Below, piece by piece: positions 17,975 to 26,339 of a DNA stretch of 64,000 nt (position 1 is its first letter; every line of letters starts with the position of its first letter). Below the pieces are notes generated by a model. It saw only the letters and a program-made list of their open reading frames with translations, searched no databases and was not told the origin of the DNA. Both the position numbers and the translations under genes were made by a program. The stretch is from Desulfuromonadaceae bacterium. GTDB lineage: Bacteria; Desulfobacterota; Desulfuromonadia; Geobacterales; Pseudopelobacteraceae. The DNA is taken from positions 329,086-393,085 of the forward strand of contig JAQUIT010000002.1 in NCBI GenBank assembly GCA_028681335.1, in the 5' to 3' direction.

Positions 17975-19294
17975 TTACAGTTTCACATCCAGCTCATTCT
18001 GGATAATCTGTTCACGATCCTGCTTCTTCCTGATCAGCACCAGCTCGGAATTGCGTGTTCTCATGACAGCTGGCGGTTTGCGGTGCGAGTTGTAGTTTTC
18101 CGGCGACATGCTCTCGGAATAGGCTCCGGTCCCGCCGATGACGACATAATCACCGATTTCCGGTTCGGCAATCAGCACCGGCACAATGTTGCCGTCACCA
18201 TCCAGGCGGACTGAGTCGCCACTCTCGCAGCAGCGTCCTACGATTCCGAATGATTTTAACGCGGCAGTGGGCTTGCTGTCATACTCGCTGGAGAGCAGCG
18301 TGCCGTCCTGACGTACAATGGCGATGGGATGCTCCGAGCCGTACAACAGCGGGCGTGTCAATAGCTCCATGCCGCCGTCAACGATGAGGAAGTTTAACTC
18401 GTTGGTCAGCTTTTTGTCGATGATCCTGGTAATGATATGGCCGGAGTTGGCAACCACAAAGGTCCCCGGCTCGATCTCCATCTGTAGCTCGCGTCCGGTT
18501 GTTTGCTTGAACTCTGTTATCCGTTGCGCAGCATAGGCGCCCAGCGAGGCGATATCAGCCTGCTTTTCACCCGGCATCCTGGCGACCTTGAGTCCTCCGC
18601 CGAAGCTGACGGTTGTGGCGTCCGGGAAATAGGTGCGTACAAAGCCAAGTTCACGGTCGATGTTTTCCCGCCATTTTTCCGGGTCGCCTCCTGAACCGAT
18701 ATGGACATGAACCTGGGTAAAGCGCAGTCCCAGTTTGTCAGCTTGGGCTTTTACCGTGGGGACATCGTTTAAGTGTACGCCAAAGCAGGAATACTCACTG
18801 CCGGTGTCACGGGTGGCGCTTTCGCCGCCGCCGGTTGCTCCCGGATGGACCCTCATGGACAGGTCCAGGTTGATGCTTTTTGCAAAGTCGGCAATCAGTT
18901 GAAACTGCGTCATGGAGCAGACGTTGTACTTCAGTCCGCCACGGATCATCTCCTCCAGTTCTGTGCGCTCTTCGCCAAACGGAACTTCCTGAGTCGTCAG
19001 CATCATGCGGGTATAAGGAACCCCGGCGGCAAAGGCGCGGGCCGCTTCATTAAGTGATGAACAATCCAGATCAAGTCCTTTGTTGGTGACGACACGCAGC
19101 ACGGTGCGATCCGAGTTTGCCTTCATGGCGTAGCGTACATGCAGGCCGTAGGCGTTCGGCATATTCAGTAACTGTTCACAGCTGTTTTCTATATACTCCT
19201 GATCATGCAGATATACCGGTGTTCCCCACTGCTGAGCTATCGTCGGGATGATTGTTGCGTCCAGTTTGGTCGGGCCAAAGTGTTTCATTGTCAT
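17975..19294 (-). CDS. LysA-like PLP decarboxylase (fold III)
   Basis: A 439-residue alanine-racemase-fold decarboxylase. The PLP lysine is in YAMKANS, HIGSGG binds the cofactor phosphate, and CCESGD is the catalytic-Cys motif of diaminopimelate decarboxylase. The conserved EPGR loop reads EPGT, losing an Arg that in LysA contacts the substrate. It may be the lysA of this organism or a paralogue with another substrate. It is not next to dapA-dapB-dapL. The first of two close ATG codons is preferred because of the GAGG ten bases upstream. Confidence 0.75.
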   Translation of the reverse strand: MTMKHFGPTKLDATIIPTIAQQWGTPVYLHDQEYIENSCEQLLNMPNAYGLHVRYAMKANSDRTVLRVVTNKGLDLDCSSLNEAARAFAAGVPYTRMMLTTQEVPFGEERTELEEMIRGGLKYNVCSMTQFQLIADFAKSINLDLSMRVHPGATGGGESATRDTGSEYSCFGVHLNDVPTVKAQADKLGLRFTQVHVHIGSGGDPEKWRENIDRELGFVRTYFPDATTVSFGGGLKVARMPGEKQADIASLGAYAAQRITEFKQTTGRELQMEIEPGTFVVANSGHIITRIIDKKLTNELNFLIVDGGMELLTRPLLYGSEHPIAIVRQDGTLLSSEYDSKPTAALKSFGIVGRCCESGDSVRLDGDGNIVPVLIAEPEIGDYVVIGGTGAYSESMSPENYNSHRKPPAVMRTRNSELVLIRKKQDREQIIQNELDVKL

Positions 19295-19505
19295 TCTTTC
19301 AACCTCACAAATTTGATATGAGTCCGTATTCTCTCTTCACTTACCAGTACATCGTGAAGATGATTGGACAATATAGCATTTTCGACCGGTGCCACGCAAC
19401 ATCTCTCTGGAAGTTTGTTGCGTGGCTATTGAGTTGTGGGGATATGTTGTTGTGGTGTTTTGGAACAGGGTGTCTGATTCATGAGGTGGCCGAGCGGAGA
19501 TCGCC

Positions 19506-19559
19506 ATCACCCATAAATGTGCTAACAGAGTTGATTCTGTCGGCACATTTATGGGTGAT
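19506..19559. repeat. Perfect 17-bp inverted repeat downstream of amt
   Basis: ATCACCCATAAATGTGC and its exact complement are separated by 20 bases that themselves extend the stem by ACAGA/TCTGT. There is no T-run on either side. It lies between the 3' end of amt and the 5' region of the LysA-like gene, in an otherwise empty 297-base spacer. Confidence 0.75.
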
Positions 19560-19591
19560 TGGCGGATGAATCAATGCGGCTGGTGTAACAA

Positions 19592-21277
19592 TTACTCGTG
19601 TTCTTTTTGCTCAGCTCTGTTGGAGCCCTGGCTGCCGCTGTATGAGAGTTGACGGAGATTGAAGTCAGGATAGGCGCTGACAGAAACCTCGAACTGGTCG
19701 AGTCCCTCAAGCTCCTGATCTCTTGGTACACGTAGACCAACGACTTTGTCGAGTATTTTGAAGAAGATCCATGAGATGACAAAGACATAGACGATATTGG
19801 TAGCCGTGCCGATGCACTGGGCTATAAACTGGCCGGAATCACCGTAGAACAGGCCGGTCACCGTGCCTTTGACACCATTGAAACCGTCACCGTATTTGCC
19901 GTCGGCAAACAGACCAAGGGCCAGAACGCCCCAGGCGCCGTTGACGCCGTGAACAGAGATTGCTCCGACCGGATCGTCAATCTTCATTGTGCGCTCAACG
20001 AAAAAGACACTGAGAGTACACAAGATACCACCAATGCCGCCGATAAGTACGGCGACAGGGGCCGTAACAAAAGCGCAGGGGGCTGTGATGGCGACCAGGC
20101 CTGCAAGCAGTCCGTTGGCGCTCATGGAGATGTCAGGTTTGCCGTAGCGTATCCACATGTACACCCACGAGGTAAAGGCACCGGCGGCGCCGGCCAGCAT
20201 GGTGTTGGTGGCAACAACTGCAATACGGAGGTCGGTACCAGCCAGAGTTGAGCCGGCATTAAAGCCGAACCAGCCAAAGGCCAGAATAAAGCAGCCGACA
20301 ATTGCCATGGGAATATGGTGACCGGGAATCGGGTTGGGTGAACCGTCTTTGTTGAACTTGCCGATGCGAGGGCCAATGACCATCGCACCTGCCAGGGCAC
20401 AGACACCACCAGTCAAGTGGACAACAGATGAACCGGCAAAGTCCACATGACCATGGCCGAGTCCAAAGTTGCTGCCCAGAGTTGCCAGCCAGCCGCCGCC
20501 CCAGACCCAGTTTGCGTAGAGCGGATAGATAATGCCGGAAACGAACAAACCATAAACGAAGAATGATTTCATGTTCCAGCGTTCAGCCATGGAGCCGGTC
20601 GGGATTGTGGCAGTCGTATCCATGAAAACCATCTGGAACAGAAACAGAGCGAATATGGATGTGTCGTACATATCCCCGGTAAGAAAGAACCCCTTCATGC
20701 CGAACAGACCGAAGTCCTTGCCCAGAAAGTGGATCACAAATTCGCTGTTGAGGGCCTTGGCCCCGCCTAAAGCAGCAATTCCACCAACTCCGCCCATCTG
20801 GATCGCAAAACCGCAGATCCAGTAACCGAGCAGGCCGAGGGCATATACCATGAAGTTCATTGCCATCGTGTGTCCGGCATTCTTGGCACGGGTAAAGCCC
20901 GTTTCAGCCATGGCAAAACCGGCCTGCATGAACATGACAAGGAAACCGCAGACCAGGGTCCAGACCATGTTTATTGATATTTTGTTGTGCCCTGCCGCGT
21001 CGGCAACCTTGGCGGCAAGCGGTTCCGTTTTGCCAAGCTTGTCCAGATCTTCCTGTGTCGGCGCATTAGCAGAAGCTCCGACGATGTCGGAGGCGATGCC
21101 GGTGGCGGCACCGGATGGATCGGAAAGAGGAGTTGGTGCTGGTGCAGCGACGACAGTTGCAACAGCAGGCACCGGTGCGGTTGCTGGTGTCTCTTCTGCA
21201 AATAATGGTATGGAAAAAATCAGCACGAGAGCTGCAGCGATCAGCAGGGTAATGAGTTTAAAAATATGGTGTTTCAC
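19592..21277 (-). CDS. amt: Ammonium transporter with long periplasmic N-terminal extension
   Basis: About 561 residues, longer than usual Amt proteins (about 400-450). It begins with a signal-like helix (about 7-27), then an Ala/Pro-rich segment and charged stretch of about 75 residues. Amt helices start near INMVWTLVCGFLVMFMQAGFAMAETG. Later motifs include the WxxGGGWLA-type region, HLTGG and DDPVGAISVHGVNGAWG, with the conserved pore histidine pair. I place the start at GTG with AAAGGAG six bases upstream rather than the TTG above. It follows glnK by 95 bases, the standard glnK-amt pair in which GlnK blocks the channel when nitrogen is plentiful. Confidence 0.93.
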   Translation of the reverse strand: MKHHIFKLITLLIAAALVLIFSIPLFAEETPATAPVPAVATVVAAPAPTPLSDPSGAATGIASDIVGASANAPTQEDLDKLGKTEPLAAKVADAAGHNKISINMVWTLVCGFLVMFMQAGFAMAETGFTRAKNAGHTMAMNFMVYALGLLGYWICGFAIQMGGVGGIAALGGAKALNSEFVIHFLGKDFGLFGMKGFFLTGDMYDTSIFALFLFQMVFMDTTATIPTGSMAERWNMKSFFVYGLFVSGIIYPLYANWVWGGGWLATLGSNFGLGHGHVDFAGSSVVHLTGGVCALAGAMVIGPRIGKFNKDGSPNPIPGHHIPMAIVGCFILAFGWFGFNAGSTLAGTDLRIAVVATNTMLAGAAGAFTSWVYMWIRYGKPDISMSANGLLAGLVAITAPCAFVTAPVAVLIGGIGGILCTLSVFFVERTMKIDDPVGAISVHGVNGAWGVLALGLFADGKYGDGFNGVKGTVTGLFYGDSGQFIAQCIGTATNIVYVFVISWIFFKILDKVVGLRVPRDQELEGLDQFEVSVSAYPDFNLRQLSYSGSQGSNRAEQKEHE

Positions 21278-21372
21278 GATAACTCCTTTCAAGATGTACT
21301 CTTGTGTGCAAGGGGCGCCGTTGCCGCTTATAGCAGTTTAAAGAGAAAAAATAGGTGTCATGATCCAAAAGG

Positions 21373-21948
<576 letters not shown>

Positions 21949-21984
21949 TTAGTGAGTGATGAGTGATTTTAACTGATTGAGGAG

Positions 21985-22311
21985 TTATTGGGCCGGGGGG
22001 GCTCGTGAAGGAAATGATGCAGTGATGTATGCCAGAGGGTAAAGAATGTCCTGAACAGCAGTGGGAGAGATGACACAGATTGCCGGATCTGGTACATGGA
22101 ACCGGTTGGGACAGATAATAACTGCGGCGTGAAGAATCCTTGTGGGCTTTACTTCATCAACATCGGTGTCGTGTGAACCTGTGTGACGAAAATGAACAGT
22201 GTTGTTGTTACTATAGTCCGAATGGTCCCAAGCGGTTGCAATGCCGGTCCCGCACATCACGAGTACCATCAGTAGTGAGAGGATGCATGTCCGAAGCCGT
22301 CCAGCATTCAT
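21985..22311 (-). CDS. Hypothetical small exported protein
   Basis: A 108-residue frame whose first 27 residues form a convincing signal peptide (charged start, SLLMVLVMCGTGIATA core, A-x-A site). The mature part is short, has two Cys, and matches nothing I recognise. A purine-rich AAGGGA lies about 10 bases upstream of the ATG. It precedes glnK on the same strand, 273 bases away. Coding status rests mainly on the signal peptide and may be wrong. Confidence 0.4.
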   Translation of the reverse strand: MNAGRLRTCILSLLMVLVMCGTGIATAWDHSDYSNNNTVHFRHTGSHDTDVDEVKPTRILHAAVIICPNRFHVPDPAICVISPTAVQDILYPLAYITASFPSRAPPAQ

Positions 22312-22704
22312 TGTTCATGTCCCTTGTTACTTAAGACCTTGCTTCTTGTCTTTGCAGAGTATCCCGCTACATTTTTTTAAGGCTGGCCTGTGCCCATTAG
22401 GGACGACACGCAGGCTGTTTCCCGATAAGAACGCAGGGTTTTTCGGCACTCTTCCTGCGCTCCTTTCAAAAACAGTTAGAGATTTTATTCGCAAAGTGTG
22501 TGCCAATAGCGAGTGCTATTATTTGTTGTAAAAACAGCTGGTTGAAAAAGTAGCGCGTGATTGTGGCACAGCAAATGCCTGAAACTTGTGCAGGTTCGCG
22601 GGAATTGATTGTGAAGTGATCTTTCAGCCTGAGTTATTTCTTTCAAAAATAGTGGCAGAGAACTCGTGAAGACCATATGTAATGTAAGCGGTGTCCAATT
22701 CTTC
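22312..22704. other. Non-coding stretch upstream of the tandem riboswitch promoter
   Basis: I see no convincing gene here. Short frames of about 60-95 codons occur but have no ribosome site or recognisable features. It holds the divergent 5' regions of the small exported protein gene and the riboswitch operon. Confidence 0.5.
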
Positions 22705-22732
22705 TTGACAAGTTTCTCTGTTGGGGTAAGAT
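22705..22732 (+). promoter_or_regulatory. Sigma-70-type promoter of the tandem-riboswitch operon
   Basis: TTGACA at 22705-22710 and TAAGAT at 22727-22732, with a 16-base spacer. The predicted start is near 22740, about 25 bases ahead of the first aptamer. Confidence 0.7.
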
Positions 22733-22763
22733 GCCTGACAGCAAATCATGGTTTTATACATTG

Positions 22764-22878
22764 GTTAAACGATAATACTAAACCATTCGTGAGAATGGGA
22801 CGGAAAGCCTACAGGGTCTCACAGAGACAGCCGGGTCGCCGAAATATCCAGCAGATATTCGGCGACCCGGCTTTTTTT
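22764..22878 (+). promoter_or_regulatory. GEMM-I cyclic-dinucleotide riboswitch, copy 1, with terminator
   Basis: The aptamer runs through AAACCATTCGTGAGAATGGG (tetraloop helix), GGAAAGCC (receptor), a GTCTC/GAGAC helix and AGCCGGGTCGCCGA, matching the GEMM-I (c-di-GMP-I) scaffold. The base aligned with the ligand-discriminating G20 of the Vibrio Vc2 aptamer appears to be A (ATAATACTAAACC), the type reported in Geobacter to prefer 3',3'-cGAMP. The 3' strand is shared with an 18-bp terminator (GCCGGGTCGCC / GGCGACCCGGC, 22830-22871) followed by seven T. The shared strand suggests ligand binding prevents termination. Confidence 0.85.
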
Positions 22879-22891
22879 GTGCCTATATAGT

Positions 22892-23005
22892 GGTTAAACG
22901 ATAATACTAAACCATTCGCGAGAATGGGGCGGAAAGCCTACAGGGTCTCACAGAGACAGCCGGGTTGCCGAAATATCCAGCAGATATTCGGTCCCGGCAT
23001 TTTTT
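22892..23005 (+). promoter_or_regulatory. GEMM-I cyclic-dinucleotide riboswitch, copy 2, with terminator
   Basis: It is nearly identical to copy 1 over the aptamer (AAACCATTCGCGAGAATGGG, GGAAAGCC, GTCTC/GAGAC, AGCCGGGTTGCCGA), again with A at the discriminating position. Its terminator is weaker: the right arm reads GATATTCGGTCCCGGC, with about two bases fewer than needed for full pairing, and is followed by ATTTTTT. The two aptamers are 14 bases apart and lie in one leader of about 400 bases before the first gene at 23144. Confidence 0.85.
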
Positions 23006-23143
23006 GTGCCATTGTTTTGGACCGGGGTAAGGGTGGCGGGCGCACGATGATTTTCAGGAAAGAACAGCGGCGGCGGAAGTATCACTGCCTCAAAGTGTCA
23101 CAAACCGGGGAGATATACACTATTGAAAGGACCTTATCTGCCA

Positions 23144-24481
23144 ATGTACCGCATTATTAAGCTGATATCCCCCTCAACTCCACTTCGTCTTATAGCGCTT
23201 TGTGTCGTCATATCATCTCTTCAGGGATGTACGACAATGACAAGGCGTTACGATGAAGAGCAGCTTATTCCACGGTATGTGGAAGGAAATTTCGAACGGA
23301 ACGAGTTTTCTGTTGCAAGAGGGGATGATGTCATTGGCCGGTTGAGATATCTCACTCTTGAAAAGGGTGATACGCTGCCGGATATTGCACGGCACTTCAG
23401 TCTTGGACTCAATGGAGTCAGTGCAGCAAATCCAGGCGTGGATATATGGGTGCCTGAGGCCGGAAAACGGATCGTGTTGCCTCTGAGTTTTATCCTGCCG
23501 GATGCGCCGAGAAAAGGTATCGTGATCAATCTGGCCACAATGAGGCTCTTTGAATTTAAAGGGAATAGTGAGTCACCGGTCGTTTTGACCTACCCGGCCG
23601 GCGTCGGTACCGAAGAGCGCCCAACGCCCACAGGCCAAATGCGCGTGGAGCGCAAGGTAACCCGGCCAACCTGGCATGTGCCGACCTCCATTGCCAGGGA
23701 TCATCTGAAAAAAGGAGATCCGCTGCCCGCCGCAGTTCTGCCGGGGCCTCTAAACCCATTGGGAGAATATGCGCTCTATTTAAGTGCGCCGAGTTACCTT
23801 ATTCATGGCACTAATAAACCGGCCAGCGTTGGTCTTAGGGCTTCCAATGGCTGCATACGACTTTACCCGGAAAGTATAAAAAAGCTCTATGAGAATACAC
23901 CGGTTAAAACCCCTGTAAGCATAGTTAATCAGCCGTATCTCTTAGGTCTCAGCGATGGGGTCGTTTACCTGGAGATCCATGCCTCCGCGGAAGCCTCGGA
24001 CGCCGCCGAGTTTGATAGGGTGTATGCAAAATTGAAAACAATTGAAAAGGAATCAGGACGCACGCTTGACTGGAATAAAGTTAAGAACGTCTTGGCCGAG
24101 GCTCGCGGGATTCCTGTCCCACTATTCGAGATCAGGCCGGGGAGCAGGAAGGGGGGGGCGGAACCGACAGAAGTCAGGCACCCGGGCAAATTGTTCGGCA
24201 GACCGGAATTAGCGGAACTGAAGGCAGATTCGTGGTCTGTCTTGGCTGCTGATGTGCGCGACAAGATTGATGCTGAGAGGCTTTCCGCCATCATCAACCA
24301 CCAGGGCCCACAAATTCCGGCACGGGTGATAGCAGCGGCCGACAGCTACCGTGTTGTTGCCGGCCCTTTTAGTGATACGAGAGAGGCCAAAGAGGCAATA
24401 AGGCGCTTGAAAATTGATCTGGAAATAGATGCTACATTGATTGAACCTATCAAGCGAGAGAGGGGAGGTGAAAAACGATGA
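23144..24481 (+). CDS. L,D-transpeptidase lipoprotein (ErfK/YkuD family)
   Basis: A 445-residue lipoprotein, lipobox LQGC with Cys29. Next is a LysM-like segment (about 75-110: EKGDTLPDIARHF ... LNGVSAANPGVD ... GKRIVLP). The YkuD catalytic domain (about 120-265) has His221 in IHGTN and the nucleophile Cys237 in ASNGCIRLYP. The end (about 390-435) resembles a SPOR-like repeat (YRVVAGPFSDTREA). ErfK-type enzymes form 3-3 cross-links or attach Braun lipoprotein to diaminopimelate. The ATG at 23144 is chosen over an upstream TTG. It is the first gene behind the tandem riboswitches and overlaps the next gene by ATGA. Confidence 0.9.
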   Translation: MYRIIKLISPSTPLRLIALCVVISSLQGCTTMTRRYDEEQLIPRYVEGNFERNEFSVARGDDVIGRLRYLTLEKGDTLPDIARHFSLGLNGVSAANPGVDIWVPEAGKRIVLPLSFILPDAPRKGIVINLATMRLFEFKGNSESPVVLTYPAGVGTEERPTPTGQMRVERKVTRPTWHVPTSIARDHLKKGDPLPAAVLPGPLNPLGEYALYLSAPSYLIHGTNKPASVGLRASNGCIRLYPESIKKLYENTPVKTPVSIVNQPYLLGLSDGVVYLEIHASAEASDAAEFDRVYAKLKTIEKESGRTLDWNKVKNVLAEARGIPVPLFEIRPGSRKGGAEPTEVRHPGKLFGRPELAELKADSWSVLAADVRDKIDAERLSAIINHQGPQIPARVIAAADSYRVVAGPFSDTREAKEAIRRLKIDLEIDATLIEPIKRERGGEKR

Positions 24482-24822
24482 AGAAAAATCTTTTAGTGAT
24501 TTCGATGATGCTTGTTTTTGCTGTTGCTTTGGGTGGTTGTGCTACAACAGGTGACCTTGCAAAGGTCCAGTCACAGCAAATGGCGACCGGCGCAAAAGCT
24601 GATCAGGCAGCGCTGGATGCGCAGGCAGCCAAGGCGGCCGCTGATGCGGCCACGTTAAGGGCAGAGGCTGCCGCAACCAGGGCGGAAAATGCTCTCAAGA
24701 TGGCAGAGGAGAGGACAAAGATAGCTGATGAAAAGGCCAAGATTGCAGATGAAAAGGCGCTGATCGCAGATGAAAAAGCGAAAAAAGCTGACGAAGTTTT
24801 CCGCAAATCAATGAGGAAATAG
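24478..24822 (+). CDS. Lpp-like alanine-zipper lipoprotein
   Basis: A 114-residue lipoprotein with lipobox LGGC (Cys21) and a mature part that is one long helix of Ala-rich heptads. Four short near-repeats of ADEKAKI follow. It ends KSMRK. Braun's Lpp is also a short alanine-zipper helix with a C-terminal Lys that L,D-transpeptidases join to peptidoglycan. Its start overlaps the stop of such an enzyme here. Role as a periplasmic tether or spacer is inferred from form and context; overall sequence similarity to E. coli Lpp is not claimed. Confidence 0.85.
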   Translation: MKKNLLVISMMLVFAVALGGCATTGDLAKVQSQQMATGAKADQAALDAQAAKAAADAATLRAEAAATRAENALKMAEERTKIADEKAKIADEKALIADEKAKKADEVFRKSMRK

Positions 24823-24951
24823 TCTGTTTTATGGGGATCTGTTTTTAATCAATTCTCCGGAAAGGAAGTGGCAGGGCTTGATGCTCTGCCGCTTCCTTGT
24901 GTTTTCCACTGTTCGGCACATGTTTTGGATATATCAGGTAGAGGAAGAGGA

Positions 24952-25986
24952 ATGATTCTGCGATCATCAGCCAGGTCTCTAACGGCCACAAAGTCGAATA
25001 TGGGTAAAATGAAAGGTTGGGGGGGGGCGTTTCTCAGCCTGTTGTTTGCCTGTGTCATAATGACGCCACTCTTGATGTGTGGCTGCAGCCACTTTAATGA
25101 GGGTTTTGAGGCAAAGTCGACCTTTTCAGAAGCGAATGATTTTTTCAGCCAGGGAAACTACCGTGCCTCGCTGGGCACATATCAACAGATTATTGAAAAA
25201 TATCCTACAACGGGGGACAGGGTTCTTTTTGAGATGGGTATTATTCATGCCTATCCCGGGAATGAGCACAAAGATTATCAGAGGTCTCTCGATTGTTTTC
25301 AGAAACTCATAAATGACTATCCGGGGAGTGAATACAGGAAGGACAGTGAGTTGATGGTGTTTAACATCAATAATGTCATTTTTAAAGATAAGACTATCGC
25401 TACACAGCGGGCACATATTGAAACACTCCAGAAAGAGATTCAAAATAATGGTAATGAGATTATTGCTCTGCACAATAAGATTGAGGTGCTTGAGCAAGAG
25501 CTGTGTAACAGAGAGAGTGAAAATGTTAGGCTGCAAAAAGAGCTTTTTGTCTTTCCGAAGGGACCGGCCGACAAGATTCTGATAGAAAAAAACGAACGGC
25601 GACTGACGTTGCTCTTAAAGGGGAAGGTACTCAGAACCTACAAAATTGCCTTGGGTGGGAACCCGTATGGTCCAAAAGAAAAGCAGGGTGATAACAAAAC
25701 CCCTGAGGGAACCTACGTTATTGATTCAAGAAACAGGGGCAGTCTTTATCACCTGTCTCTTCATGTTTCCTATCCAAACGATAAAGACAAAAAGCGGGCA
25801 AAACAGCTGGGTGTATCTCCGGGTGGAGATATCATGATCCATGGCATTAAGAATGGCTTCTCGTGGGTTGGTGATCTTCACGCCAAGGTTGACTGGACAA
25901 AAGGGTGTATCGCTGTTACCGATGAAGAAATTGAGGAAATTGACACATTGGCGCCAAATGGCACGATAGTTGAGATAAGACCCTGA
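24952..25986 (+). CDS. YafK-like L,D-transpeptidase-fold lipoprotein
   Basis: About 344 residues from an ATG with a strong AGAGGAAGAGG site; later ATGs at 25000 and 25009 are alternatives. Signal peptide with lipobox CGC (Cys45). Residues 55-130 look like TPR/Sel1-type helical pairs (ANDFFSQGNYRASLGTYQQI), 145-200 a coiled coil, and 205-344 a YkuD-type domain of the COG3034 sort: His297 in IHG and Cys319 in WTKGCIAV. E. coli YafK (LdtF/DpaA) is reported to detach Lpp from peptidoglycan. Whether this relative joins or cleaves cannot be told from sequence. Confidence 0.85.
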   Translation: MILRSSARSLTATKSNMGKMKGWGGAFLSLLFACVIMTPLLMCGCSHFNEGFEAKSTFSEANDFFSQGNYRASLGTYQQIIEKYPTTGDRVLFEMGIIHAYPGNEHKDYQRSLDCFQKLINDYPGSEYRKDSELMVFNINNVIFKDKTIATQRAHIETLQKEIQNNGNEIIALHNKIEVLEQELCNRESENVRLQKELFVFPKGPADKILIEKNERRLTLLLKGKVLRTYKIALGGNPYGPKEKQGDNKTPEGTYVIDSRNRGSLYHLSLHVSYPNDKDKKRAKQLGVSPGGDIMIHGIKNGFSWVGDLHAKVDWTKGCIAVTDEEIEEIDTLAPNGTIVEIRP

Positions 25987-26050
25987 GGAGCTGGCGGGAC
26001 GTTGTTGATTTGTAGCCACAATACTTGATTGAGAGATTCCGGAGATTAAA

Positions 26051-26096
26051 AAGGGGACCGGCTGCTTTTTTCATAAAGCCGCCGGTCCCCTTTTGT
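26051..26096 (+). terminator. Terminator of the L,D-transpeptidase/Lpp operon
   Basis: Arms AAGGGGACCGGC and GCCGGTCCCCTT around an A/T-rich loop, followed by TTG-TTTTA. The architecture matches the hairpin at 15055-15098. The remaining spacer to 26339 shows nothing else I can support. Confidence 0.85.
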
Positions 26097-26339
26097 TTTA
26101 TGAGAGGCTTGTCTGTCTCTCGTTGGCCGGTATTATTGTCTTGATGGTGAGTTGGAAGGATGGGGAGAAGCCTCAGCCTGAAGCTGTAAAACGTGGCCAC
26201 ATGGCAGCAAGTAAATTTGATTATTGCGGGAGGTCACTGCTTGCAATTCTTTTAATATGGAAGTATACAGAACAGCGGTGTTTGTTAAGTAAGGGCACTT
26301 AATTGGCCAAAACTCAACCGTCCCTCGAAAGGAAAATAC

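Noticed and set aside
22666..22890. Open frame across the first GEMM riboswitch
   Set aside because: The region is explained by conserved RNA structure, and the two copies share RNA pairing rather than codon pattern.
22764..23005. Two-copy repeat considered as a CRISPR or mobile repeat
   Set aside because: Only two units of over 100 bases with riboswitch architecture and terminators; no spacers or cas genes.
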